In this document: positions 7,425 through 14,387 of the stretch, piece by piece
Position numbering within the stretch: the stretch's first letter is position 1
Layout of the letters: every line of letters starts with the position of its first letter
NCBI GenBank assembly: GCA_020345785.1
Contig: CP070771.1
Location: forward strand, 7,013,799-7,040,676
Direction: 5' to 3'
Length of the DNA stretch: 26,878 nt
Source of the DNA: Desulfobacterales bacterium
GTDB taxonomy: Bacteria > Desulfobacterota > Desulfobacteria > Desulfobacterales > JAFDCJ01
Notes under the pieces: generated by a model
Seen by the model: only the letters and a program-made list of their open reading frames with translations
Told to the model about the DNA's origin: nothing
Databases searched by the model: none
Made by a program: the position numbers and the translations under genes

Positions 7425-7458
7425 TTTTCCCCGGGCGGGAGACGACGCCCGGGGAAAA
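7425..7458. repeat. Strong GC-rich hairpin (13-bp perfect stem)
   Basis: Arms TTTTCCCCGGGCG and CGCCCGGGGAAAA enclose the 8-nt loop GGAGACGA. Neither strand has a T-tract after the stem (the A/T bases are within the arms), so it is not a classical terminator, though it lies in a gene-free stretch and could mark the end of a lost gene. Confidence 0.6.
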
Positions 7459-7556
7459 GACCTCAGCCGCTTTTTTAATAATTATTGCCGCATTAGTAAT
7501 ACGACCTTTTACTTAGCACGGATTTGTCGCCTGCACAATAAACCCCTTAGTTGCAT

Positions 7557-7679
7557 AAACAACAAGGCAAAGGAAGGTTAAAGGTTCGTAGTTATAGCAA
7601 ATATTGTAGCTAAAGTTGGAGTTCTTGGATATCTCCATCGGTGAACTCGAAGGATGGTGTCGAATTTGCCTTGTTGTTT
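7557..7679. repeat. 123-bp segment with perfect 15-bp terminal inverted repeats
   Basis: Arms at 7557-7571 (AAACAACAAGGCAAA) and 7665-7679 are exact reverse complements, with 93 bp between. There is no reading frame of note inside. The layout fits a small MITE-like relic; no flanking target duplication is evident. Confidence 0.5.
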
Positions 7680-7721
7680 CCCCTTTGGGCTTCGCTTTCA
7701 GCTACGACCCAAAAAGGTGGG

Positions 7722-7826
7722 AAAGACGAAGGCCTTCAGATTCTGCGTTGTCAAGGGATCGCAGTAGGCAATCCGCCGGAGGCGGGCGTCACATTAGAGG
7801 CCTTGACTCTGAAGCCCTCCGTCTTT
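7722..7826. repeat. Long imperfect hairpin (19-bp arms, 17 matches)
   Basis: AAAGACGAAGGCCTTCAGA (7722-7740) pairs with 7808-7826 at 17 of 19 positions. Inside, GTCAAGG (7750-7756) pairs with CCTTGAC (7801-7807), and CCGCC-GGA-GGCGG (7773-7785) lies near the apex. This looks like a folded small repeat element. Reading frames crossing it have no recognisable protein similarity. Confidence 0.5.
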
Positions 7827-7969
7827 TGCAACGTTGGCGTAAACTTAAAATTTTGCGACAACGCGCAATAAAATCTTGCGCATTCTTGTGCGATATTGCA
7901 TAAATTCTCAGCATAAAGCGTATTTTTTATCAACCACCTGAATGTAGCAATTTCCAGGTATTTGAACCC

Positions 7970-8078
7970 AGTCCGGGCGGGCGTAAAGCCCGCCCCAACA
8001 ATACGTTGCTTGACCTTTTGGGTAGGGGCGCGGTTTATCCGCCTGAGGCGGATTATTCCTCGCCCGCACAGAACGGGC
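7970..8078. repeat. REP-like cluster of three GC hairpins
   Basis: GGGCGGGC-GTAAA-GCCCGCCC (7975-7995), ATCCGCC-TGA-GGCGGAT (8037-8053, inside a weaker outer stem GGGGCGCGG/CCTCGCCC) and GCCCG-CACAGAA-CGGGC (about 8062-8078). The closely packed GC stems are typical of intergenic REP-type repeats. Translated, the region gives the low-information phrase GAGFTPARTGF, which I treat as repeat-derived rather than protein. Confidence 0.55.
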
Positions 8079-8201
8079 AATTGTTCCAATCTTGGTAATG
8101 GAATTGCTCAGTTTAGGAATCAGATGGAGCTCGAATGTACCTGATATTTCATAATTCTCCTGCTGAAAGCGTCATGAGCGAAGCGAATTGAGTTCTATCC
8201 C

Positions 8202-9221
8202 ATGGCTCGCAGATACCAAAAAAAAACAGACTGGCACTGGCTGCGGTCGATAACCGAAGACAGCCTCAACGCAAGCGGTAATTTTCCGGTTTCGGTCAGC
8301 GTTGACGGCAAAATCGAATGGATTGAAAGCGGCCTGTACCATGACAACTACCGTTTCTGGATTGCCGCACCGGGACTTTCGAAGGAGTGGCAGGACAAAT
8401 CCTTGCTGCTGAGGCTCAGCTCTCAAAAGAGACCGTTGCGGTCCAAATCCGAGAGCGCCCAGTATCTGGTACGCGAGGCGCAAACTCTTCAGGCGCTGAA
8501 AAACGCCGCATTCGCCTTTGAAACGCCGGAGCTCATCTGCATGGTGAAATCGCATGCCAGGCAGCCGGTCGGTTTGGTTGAAAACTGGGTCTGGGGTATG
8601 CCGCTGCCGTTTTATAAGAACAGCATCCATGCAGACAGAATTATCCCGACCATTGCGGCGGTGGCCGCCGCCGTTCATCACTTGCCTCCCGGAAAATTCA
8701 GTCATCTGCCGGCCTTGCCCGACAGCCGGACGCATATTCTAAGAGAACTGGAAGGTTTATCACCTGCGCTGTTCAACGAATACCCGGCCGCACAAGCAGC
8801 TCGCGAGTGGATTCTGACACGTCTTCCTATCAACCGGCCGGCAACCGTTCTCCACGGCGACCTTTTGCCGCAAAACATCAACTGCGGTGAAAACAAGGGC
8901 GAGTGGAAAATTGCGGTCATCGATTGGGAGTTCGCCGAAATCGGCGACCCGGCCTTTGATTTGGCCATCGTGACCCGCGGGGACCGCAAACTCATGGGAA
9001 TAAATAACGGTCTGAAGCATCTGGTCAATAACTATCGTGAGGCCGGCGGCATCGATCTAACTGTTTCAGATGTCAACATCCATGAACTGCTGCTGTTGAT
9101 GAAATGGCTGTGGGAAAGTGCTCAGGGACATCGCAGGGGTCAGACAGAAGGCCACGGCCCCGATCATTATGCCCAGCGCGTGGAGTCCCTGCTGCGCCGG
9201 GCGGTAAAAGAAGGAGAATAA
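8202..9221 (+). CDS. Aminoglycoside-phosphotransferase-fold kinase (APH family)
   Basis: Predicted small-molecule kinase of the APH/choline-kinase/fructosamine-kinase fold, 339 residues. The Brenner catalytic loop is VLHGDLLPQNI (catalytic Asp in HGD, Asn six residues on) at about residues 216-226, and the metal-binding DWEFAEIGDPAFDLA follows at about 241-255. The N-lobe is less conserved. The substrate is unknown; drug resistance should not be assumed from the fold. The start is weakly supported: there is no good ribosome site before ATG 8202, the upstream DNA is repeat-like, and no better in-frame start is visible. The next gene starts three bases after the stop, so the two are co-transcribed. 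Confidence 0.87.
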   Translation: MARRYQKKTDWHWLRSITEDSLNASGNFPVSVSVDGKIEWIESGLYHDNYRFWIAAPGLSKEWQDKSLLLRLSSQKRPLRSKSESAQYLVREAQTLQALKNAAFAFETPELICMVKSHARQPVGLVENWVWGMPLPFYKNSIHADRIIPTIAAVAAAVHHLPPGKFSHLPALPDSRTHILRELEGLSPALFNEYPAAQAAREWILTRLPINRPATVLHGDLLPQNINCGENKGEWKIAVIDWEFAEIGDPAFDLAIVTRGDRKLMGINNGLKHLVNNYREAGGIDLTVSDVNIHELLLLMKWLWESAQGHRRGQTEGHGPDHYAQRVESLLRRAVKEGE

Positions 9222-9224
9222 TAT

Positions 9225-9866
9225 ATGCCAAACATCGAACGTCTGAAATCCAGACTGGAAGATCTGGTTCATCGGTCCTGGGATGCGGAGGCAATCGCGG
9301 CCAGGTTTGAAAGACTGGCCCGTGAAGGTATTCCCGCCGACTGCCTCGACCCACCGGCTGTCGTTGGGCGTAAGCAGGAGATCCTGGATCGGATCCAAAG
9401 GCGGGCGGAGGAGTATGAATTTCTCAGCCACAGCTGTGCCAAGGGCAGCGCCCTGGCGTTGATGGAAGCGTTTGGCCTGGGCAACATGGCAATTATCAAG
9501 GCACTCTCACCGTTTCCCGGATTTGGAATGACCGGCGGCATCTGCGGCGCCGTGACCGGCGCTCTGGTGGCCCTGGGATTGTACTTCGGCAGTGACGACC
9601 TGCAGGATTATGAAGGTACAGGCCGCACGATGACGGCCGCCCGCACGTTTATACCGCGGTTCGAGGAAGAAGTCGGCTCCATTTATTGCCCCCGCATCCA
9701 GCAGGACGTTGTCTTCGGAAGGTACATGGATCCGCGCGCCGGCAAAGAAAATTTTGAGGCATTTGTCGCGGCGCACGGCTATGAAAAGTGTTCGCTGCTG
9801 CCGGGCATCGGTGCCCGAATCGCGGCTGAAATTATCATCGAAAGCATGGAAACAGAAAGTCAGTGA
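9225..9866 (+). CDS. C_GCAxxG_C_C family redox-type protein
   Basis: 213-residue protein of the cysteine-patterned C_GCAxxG_C_C family, thought to be redox-active and common in anaerobes. The core is SHSCAKGSALALMEAFG (Cys71) and GGICGAVTGALVALGLYFG (Cys107), followed by single cysteines at 155 (IYCPRIQ) and 189 (EKCSLL), matching the C...C...C...C layout. The family's GCA is varied to CGA here, which is frequent in its members. The N-terminal 60 residues are helical and lie outside the core domain. ATG 9225 has AAGGAG upstream and follows the kinase stop by three bases, so the pair forms an operon that may continue into the DjlA-like gene 53 nt on. The exact reaction is unknown. Confidence 0.8.
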   Translation: MPNIERLKSRLEDLVHRSWDAEAIAARFERLAREGIPADCLDPPAVVGRKQEILDRIQRRAEEYEFLSHSCAKGSALALMEAFGLGNMAIIKALSPFPGFGMTGGICGAVTGALVALGLYFGSDDLQDYEGTGRTMTAARTFIPRFEEEVGSIYCPRIQQDVVFGRYMDPRAGKENFEAFVAAHGYEKCSLLPGIGARIAAEIIIESMETESQ

Positions 9867-9919
9867 GTCTGGCGATCAAAGGCGAATAAAATTCCGCCAT
9901 AGTAAGAAGGAGAAATAAG

Positions 9920-10681
9920 ATGAGCTGGTTTGGAAAATTGACCTTCGGCGCAGTTGGTCTGTTATTGGGCGGGCCCCTTGGCGCGATTGCCGGCGCGGCG
10001 TTGGGACACATTCTGATTGATAATCAAAACCGTATGCTCGGCCGGTTCGATTCAACCGCGCAACCGGAATTTATTCGGGCGGAACGCGCTCAGGCCTCCT
10101 ATTTCATCAGCTTATTTTCAATTTTGGGCAAACTTTCCAAAATCGACGGCGTCGTCGGCCGGGATGAAATTGCGGTTGTCCAGAACTTTATCAACAGTTT
10201 GCCGATGGCTGAAGCCGAGAGGGAATTTGCACGCCAGGTTTTCAGAGAGGCCAAGGATTCCCCTTACACCATCGAAGATTTTGCGACTGAACTTTACCGG
10301 GCAGTCGGTATGCAGCCGGCGGTGCTGGTTTCCTTTTTTAACCTCTTGTTTCAGATTGCCGCCGCCGACGGCACCCTGCATCCGGCCGAGGACTCCGCCC
10401 TGAAAAGCATCAAAAATATTTTTCGGATCAGTGACAGCCAGTATGAAAACATCAAGGCAGTCTATTTCAAGGACGTTGATAAATATTACAAAATTCTCAA
10501 CTGCACACCTGAGTGTTCCGCCGAAGAAATCAAGGCCAATTACAAAAAACTCGTAAAAGAGTTTCATCCCGATAAGATTATTGCAAAGGGACTGCCGGAG
10601 GAATTCGTCGACTTTGCATCAGAGCGCTTTCGTGAAATTCAGGAAAGCTATGAGAAAATAAGAAAGGAGCGCCACTTCTAA
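9920..10681 (+). CDS. djlA: DjlA-like co-chaperone: membrane anchor, TerB-like domain, J domain
   Basis: Predicted inner-membrane DnaK co-chaperone of 253 residues. Residues 1-30 are a glycine-rich hydrophobic segment (LLLGGPLGAIAGAALG), residues 55-180 match a TerB-like helical domain containing two similar acid-rich turns (KIDGVVGRDE and AADGTLHPAED), and residues 187-253 are a C-terminal J domain with the essential HPD at 216-218 (FHPDKI). The domain order is that of Escherichia coli DjlA, which is slightly longer. A strong ribosome site (AGAAGGAG) precedes ATG 9920. It follows the C_GCAxxG_C_C gene on the same strand by 53 nt. Downstream DNA is the 180-bp repeat. The symbol reflects domain architecture, not proven orthology. 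Confidence 0.85.
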   Translation: MSWFGKLTFGAVGLLLGGPLGAIAGAALGHILIDNQNRMLGRFDSTAQPEFIRAERAQASYFISLFSILGKLSKIDGVVGRDEIAVVQNFINSLPMAEAEREFARQVFREAKDSPYTIEDFATELYRAVGMQPAVLVSFFNLLFQIAAADGTLHPAEDSALKSIKNIFRISDSQYENIKAVYFKDVDKYYKILNCTPECSAEEIKANYKKLVKEFHPDKIIAKGLPEEFVDFASERFREIQESYEKIRKERHF

Positions 10682-10739
10682 AATTGTAAAAAGCAGACCC
10701 CGGCAAAAGGGAGTAAATTGCTACAAGCACGGCTAATAG

Positions 10740-10918
10740 GGTTTCAGGTGTCAGCCCAACCGCCGGCCGCGGTTCGGCCAGTTTGATCGATAAAAGAAAC
10801 TCTAAAAAGCGAATATCGAATAACGAATATCGAATATCGAATGTCGAAGGAAGGTATTCTGTCTATTAAGTAAAAAAGACTGAGCGAAGCGAAACCACCC
10901 TTCGAAATTCTGCGGTTC
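10740..10918 (+). repeat. 180-bp dispersed repeat, full copy A
   Basis: Begins GGTTTCAGGTGTCAGCCC, continues through GGCCAGTTTGATCG, a run of CGAATATCGAATA-type units, GAAGGTATTCTGTCTATT and GACTGAGCGAAGCGAAACC, and ends CTGCGGTTC. The same blocks occur in the same order on the minus strand at 18205-18384, about 85 percent identical by eye. The middle (10810-10852) consists of four to five AT-rich near-palindromic units (CGAATATCGAAT and variants). No reading frame is conserved between the copies, so it is a non-coding element. Confidence 0.85.
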
Positions 10919-11001
10919 AATATTCGATATTCTGTCCGCCGCGGCGGACTGTTCCGTTTAGGTGAAGTTTCATAAGAGGTGTCAGCCCAACCGCCGGCCG
11001 C
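10746..11001 (+). repeat. Segment bounded by 25-bp perfect direct repeats
   Basis: The 25 bases at 10746-10770 (starting AGGTGTCAGCCCAACC, ending GCCGGCCGC) recur exactly at 10977-11001. Between them lie most of repeat copy A and a 16-bp perfect palindrome GTCCGCCGCGGCGGAC (10934-10949). Direct repeats like this could let the 231 bp in between be deleted by slippage or recombination. Confidence 0.85.
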
Positions 11002-11073
11002 AGTCAGAAGCCATGCTGAAACCTGACACCTGACACCTGAAACGTACAACAACTTTTTAAAGTGAGGTTTACC

Positions 11074-11562
11074 ATGAAAGACATACCGGATTTGCTGAAC
11101 GGCCTTGAACGCACCCTCCGCATCCTGTCGGAATTCGTGCAGAGCATTCCGGCCGAAAAAATGAACCTGCGCCGCGGCGACGGCTTCTGGACCATTGCCG
11201 AACACGTCAGTCACCTGGCCCAGGTGCAGCCCATGCTGCTTGAGCGCCTGCAAAGATTTATGGCTGAAGACCGCCCGGAGTTTGTCCCTTATATACCCGG
11301 CGACGCCGAGGCTGAAGCTCGGCCGCCGCAAATGGAGATAGACGCCGCGCTGGAATCATTTGCGCACCATCGGAAGCAGCAGCTGACACTGCTGGATAAG
11401 GCGGACGAAGCCGTCTGGCGGAAAACCGCCGGCCATCCTGAATATGAACTTTATTCCATGCATATCCTGGTAAGGCATATCCTAATGCACGATTACTGGC
11501 ACATGTACCGCATGGAGGAACTCTGGTTGACCCGGGATGCGTACCTGACGAGGTTGGATTAA
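11074..11562 (+). CDS. DinB-fold (DinB_2) protein
   Basis: 162-residue four-helix-bundle protein of the DinB/YfiT superfamily, members of which bind a metal through three histidines and often act as thiol-dependent transferases. The first ligand is in WTIAEHVSHL (about residue 46), and the other two are in the helix VRHILMHDYWHMYRMEEL (about residues 131-142). A GTG at 11062 would add four residues, but ATG 11074 has GAGG seven bases upstream, so I prefer it. The gene stands between two repeat-rich stretches with no co-directional partner within 250 bp. The substrate is unknown; the family link is clear. Confidence 0.83.
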   Translation: MKDIPDLLNGLERTLRILSEFVQSIPAEKMNLRRGDGFWTIAEHVSHLAQVQPMLLERLQRFMAEDRPEFVPYIPGDAEAEARPPQMEIDAALESFAHHRKQQLTLLDKADEAVWRKTAGHPEYELYSMHILVRHILMHDYWHMYRMEELWLTRDAYLTRLD

Positions 11563-11591
11563 CCCCGCCATGAAATGGGTGGCTTGATAGT

Positions 11592-11651
11592 GACCGTAAA
11601 ACGGTCAAAGTGTCTCTCACAGAGAGCGGAGAGACACAGGGGGTGTTGACC
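11592..11651 (+). other. Possible structured RNA element with competing hairpins
   Basis: GACCGT-AAA-ACGGTC (11592-11606) is one hairpin. Its right arm overlaps GGTCAA (11603-11608), which can instead pair with TTGACC (11646-11651) and enclose a perfect 9-bp hairpin, GTGTCTCTC with GAGAGACAC (11610-11637). The first and outer stems exclude each other, as in attenuators. It lies 30 nt after the DinB-fold gene and 350 nt before the next gene. I do not recognise a known family. Confidence 0.4.
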
Positions 11652-11789
11652 AAAATCCCTGATCCAGTTATTCAGCGGGACAGGTATCCGGAATCTGGTC
11701 CGGCGCCGACATGTTTTGCAGGTGGTCCGAATTCATCTGCCAACGATTGGGATAAGTGGCTGGCTATCCCAACATCAACGTCTAGTTGT
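11652..11789. other. Intergenic DNA without recognisable features
   Basis: A 62-codon open frame crosses this stretch, but its composition is not protein-like and it has no ribosome site. No repeat partner elsewhere in the window was found. Confidence 0.3.
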
Positions 11790-11824
11790 TTTGCCTGATT
11801 TTCCTTTTTATGAAATCAGGCAAA
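11790..11824. terminator. 12-bp perfect hairpin, terminator-like
   Basis: TTTGCCTGATTT pairs with AAATCAGGCAAA around an 11-nt loop. The T-run inside the loop and the A/T flanks are suggestive, but no proper T-tract follows on either strand, so termination is only a possibility. Confidence 0.35.
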
Positions 11825-11861
11825 GAAAATAATCGATCTCTGTGACCTCAGGGTTCTCTAT

Positions 11862-11900
11862 CGACTTGTCCCGTCGTAGCTCGAAGAGCGAAGTCGGAAG
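11862..11900 (+). repeat. Short structured repeat, copy 2
   Basis: CGACTTGTCCCGTCGTAG, then the small stem GCTC-GAA-GAGC, then GAAGTCGGAAG. It matches the copy at 3418-3463 at both flanks while the central stem has a different sequence and length. Confidence 0.55.
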
Positions 11901-12001
11901 CGGGCGAGAGATATCAAAAAACACCGCCTTAGCCGCTTAGCATAGCTCGAACCATTAGTATAACTGACGACTTGGGAGGTTAGTAAAAAGGATTTTTCGC
12001 C

Positions 12002-12610
12002 ATGTGGCACAAGCACCAGAATAGTTTCACCTTTCGGCAATTTCACCATCCGGACAGTGAAAAAAACGAGTACCTGCTCATCAACAACCATGAGGCGGCC
12101 ACCATCGATGTTTCGACGGCCTGCGATGAGGTAGTTGATATCCTGCGCCGGGAGAAACTCCAGCTCAAATACCTGCTTGTCACCCATGCCCATCGGTCTC
12201 ACCTTACAGCTCTGCAGACATTAAGAACCGATTTCGGCGGCACATTTTGTCTTTGTCAGGATGATTATGATTTGCTCAAAACCTCGGGTATTCAGATCGA
12301 ACCGGACCTGTTTGTTAAAGACAATGCCGGATTGAAACTGGGGGATGGGATCATCCGGGTGCTGCACACCCCCGGGCATACAATAGGGTCACTTTGTTTC
12401 TATGTGAAGGATGCAGACATCCTGTTCAGCGGCAGGACGCTGGAAAAAGACGGCTATGGAACTATCTGGGGACCGACCAGCATGGCGTGGATGTTGCAAA
12501 GCCTCAGACGGCTCAACAACGCGATCCATTCGGCCACAGTGTATCCCGGCCGCGGCGAGAGTACGACCATGCGGCAAGAAGCCTGGCTGAACTGCCTGCG
12601 GTCGCACTGA
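12002..12610 (+). CDS. Metallo-beta-lactamase-fold protein with altered metal site
   Basis: 202-residue protein with the MBL fold of the glyoxalase II-like class. The landmarks are present but substituted. The motif THAHRSH (residues 61-67) keeps three histidines, but the usual Asp before the last His is Ser66. TPGHT keeps His126. The bridging-Asp motif reads LFSGRTLE, with Arg145 where GD is expected. The last ligand motif reads YPGRGE, with Arg184 where PGHG is expected. Three of the seven canonical positions are therefore lost, so hydrolytic activity with two metals is unlikely; a one-metal or binding role is possible. ATG 12002 has AAGGA upstream. It ends 170 bp before livF on the same strand, with a possible promoter in between. 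Confidence 0.85.
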   Translation: MWHKHQNSFTFRQFHHPDSEKNEYLLINNHEAATIDVSTACDEVVDILRREKLQLKYLLVTHAHRSHLTALQTLRTDFGGTFCLCQDDYDLLKTSGIQIEPDLFVKDNAGLKLGDGIIRVLHTPGHTIGSLCFYVKDADILFSGRTLEKDGYGTIWGPTSMAWMLQSLRRLNNAIHSATVYPGRGESTTMRQEAWLNCLRSH

Positions 12611-12687
12611 AACGCTGCCGCCTGCCCGGTGAAATCCGGTATCAATATTGTCCCCTCCGACTGCCCCGTAGTCTCCTAAAAAAATTC

Positions 12688-12721
12688 TTGACAAGCAGGG
12701 CGGAAAAAATGAATGTAAAAT
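12688..12721 (+). promoter_or_regulatory. Possible promoter of the liv operon
   Basis: TTGACA (12688-12693) matches the -35 consensus exactly. The nearest good -10 box is TAAAAT (12716-12721), but the 22-nt spacer is longer than the usual 16-18, so either the pair is not functional or an activator is needed. It lies 60-93 nt before livF. Confidence 0.3.
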
Positions 12722-12780
12722 CCTCTCTTCCATTCTAGTTCCAATCGAACAAACAGTAACGCGACCGGGAAACAGTTGCC

Positions 12781-13578
12781 ATGCTTCGGATAAACAATCT
12801 TGAAGTGGTATACAACGACGTCATCCTGGTTCTGCGCGGCATCTCCCTGGATGTGCCCGACGGCAGCATTGTCGCCTTCTTGGGCTCCAACGGCGCCGGC
12901 AAATCCACAACCCTGCGAGCGATATCCGGTTTGCTGGACTATGAAGACGGCGAAATAAAAAAAGGCGCCATTGAATTTAACGGCCGACTCACCAATAAGC
13001 TCGACCCCCAGGAAATCGTGCGACTTGGGATCACCCAGGTGCCCGAAGGCCGGCGGATTTTCGCTGAGTTGACGGTGGATGAAAACATCCGGGTGGGGGC
13101 CCATACGCGCGGCGCCGGCAAAAGCGAAGTGGAGCGTGACCGTGAAATGGTGCTGTCATATTTCCCGGCGCTGCGCGCGCGGTTAAAGGTTCAGGCCGGA
13201 TACATCAGCGGCGGCGAGCAGCAGATGCTGGCCATCGCCCGGGCCCTGATGGCCAAGCCCTCCCTGATGATGCTCGATGAACCCTCCCTTGGACTGGCCC
13301 CTCTGCTGGTTGCTGAAATTTTCGACATTATCCAAAGAATCAACCGCGAAGAAAAGGTCTCCATCTTGCTGGTGGAGCAAAATGCGCTGATGGCGCTGGC
13401 CGTGTCGGAATACGGCTATATTATGGAAAACGGCAAGATCGTTCTGGACGGTCCCAGCCGCAAACTGATGGAAAACGAGGATGTCAAGGAGTTTTATCTC
13501 GGCGTTTCCCATGATGAGAAACGCAAGAGCTTTGCCGACATCAAGCACTACAAGCGCCGCAAACGCTGGCTGTCTTAA
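12781..13578 (+). CDS. livF: Branched-chain-type ABC importer, ATPase LivF
   Basis: One of the two nucleotide-binding subunits of a HAAT-type importer, located on the cytoplasmic face of the inner membrane. Of 265 residues, Walker A is GSNGAGKST (35-43), the signature is ISGGEQQM (142-149), Walker B is SLMMLDEP (161-168), and the switch region is LLVEQN, with Gln in place of His as is usual for LivF. The C-terminal tail (KSFADIKHYKRRKRWLS) is longer and more basic than in amino-acid importers. It is the first gene of the operon; livG starts 17 nt after its stop. No strong ribosome site precedes ATG 12781. The ligand is defined by the binding protein and the ligase, not by this subunit. Confidence 0.93.
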   Translation: MLRINNLEVVYNDVILVLRGISLDVPDGSIVAFLGSNGAGKSTTLRAISGLLDYEDGEIKKGAIEFNGRLTNKLDPQEIVRLGITQVPEGRRIFAELTVDENIRVGAHTRGAGKSEVERDREMVLSYFPALRARLKVQAGYISGGEQQMLAIARALMAKPSLMMLDEPSLGLAPLLVAEIFDIIQRINREEKVSILLVEQNALMALAVSEYGYIMENGKIVLDGPSRKLMENEDVKEFYLGVSHDEKRKSFADIKHYKRRKRWLS

Positions 13579-13595
13579 ATGACAAGAGTACACCC

Positions 13596-14387
13596 ATGGC
13601 ATTATTGAACGTACAGGACCTGACGATTACCTTCGGGGGCATCATGGCTCTCGATGAAGTCTCCCTGGCGGTGGAGCGCGGTGAGCTGTTTGCAATCATT
13701 GGTCCCAACGGTGCCGGCAAGACATCTTTGTTGAACTGTATCAGCGGGTTTTACAAACCCAACAGCGGCAGTATTCTGTACGAGGGCCGAGATATCGCGA
13801 CCAAACGCCCCGATCAGATTGCCAAGCTTGGCATCGCCCGCACTTTCCAGAACGTGGAGCTTTTTGCCAACCTGAATGTCATCGACAATATGCTGCTGGG
13901 GCGGCACCACCACTTTCAAATCGGATTTTTTAAAAACGCTGCCCTCGGTTACCGGGCCCGGGCCGAAATCGAAAATCGCCGCAAAGTGGAGGAGATCATC
14001 GATTTTCTGGAAATGGAGCAGTGGCGCAAACACCCGGTGGGCAGCCTGCCATACGGGGTTCAAAAACGGGTCGAGCTGGGCCGGGCATTGGCGCAGGAAC
14101 CTACCCTGCTGCTGCTTGACGAACCGATGACGGGTATGAACCAGGAAGAGACTGAAGACATCGCCCGTTTTATCCTGGATATTCATCAGGAGTTGGGCAC
14201 GACCATTGTCATGATCGAACACGATATGAACGTGGTCATGGACATCTCCGAGCGCATTTGTGTGCTTGATTTCGGCCGCAAGATCGCAGAGGGCAAGCCG
14301 CTGCAGGTACAAAAAGATCCGGAAGTCCAAAAAGCCTATCTCGGGGAAAATTACGAAGCTGTATTGACGGGAGCCGGCCGCAAGTGA
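13596..14387 (+). CDS. livG: Branched-chain-type ABC importer, ATPase LivG
   Basis: Second nucleotide-binding subunit, 263 residues, partner of LivF. Walker A is GPNGAGKT (36-43), the signature is the variant LPYGVQKR (151-158) in place of the common LSYGQQ, Walker B is LLLLDEP (171-177), and the switch histidine is in VMIEHD (205-210). The LivG-specific insert ARTFQNVELF is at 81-90. The stop overlaps the GTG start of the CoA ligase gene (GTGA), which indicates translational coupling. The assignment to LivG rather than LivF rests on the insert and the EHD switch. Confidence 0.93.
   Translation: MALLNVQDLTITFGGIMALDEVSLAVERGELFAIIGPNGAGKTSLLNCISGFYKPNSGSILYEGRDIATKRPDQIAKLGIARTFQNVELFANLNVIDNMLLGRHHHFQIGFFKNAALGYRARAEIENRRKVEEIIDFLEMEQWRKHPVGSLPYGVQKRVELGRALAQEPTLLLLDEPMTGMNQEETEDIARFILDIHQELGTTIVMIEHDMNVVMDISERICVLDFGRKIAEGKPLQVQKDPEVQKAYLGENYEAVLTGAGRK

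Noticed and set aside
7425..7458. Rho-independent terminator of the radical SAM or kinase gene
   Set aside because: Hairpin is strong but lies upstream of the starts of both flanking genes and lacks a T-tract on either strand.
7751..8089. 112-codon minus-strand frame in the gene-free block
   Set aside because: It crosses several hairpin repeats and contains phrases generated by repeat DNA (GAGFTPARTGF); no ribosome site and no domain.
8202..9221. Antibiotic resistance kinase
   Set aside because: The APH fold includes many housekeeping and metabolic kinases; the sequence has no feature that points to an antibiotic.
10800..10855. Possible CRISPR-like array of AT-rich units
   Set aside because: Units are about 10 nt, contiguous and without spacers; no cas genes.
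13602..14330. 242-codon antisense frame opposite livG
   Set aside because: Same reason: sense strand carries Walker A, signature and Walker B motifs.
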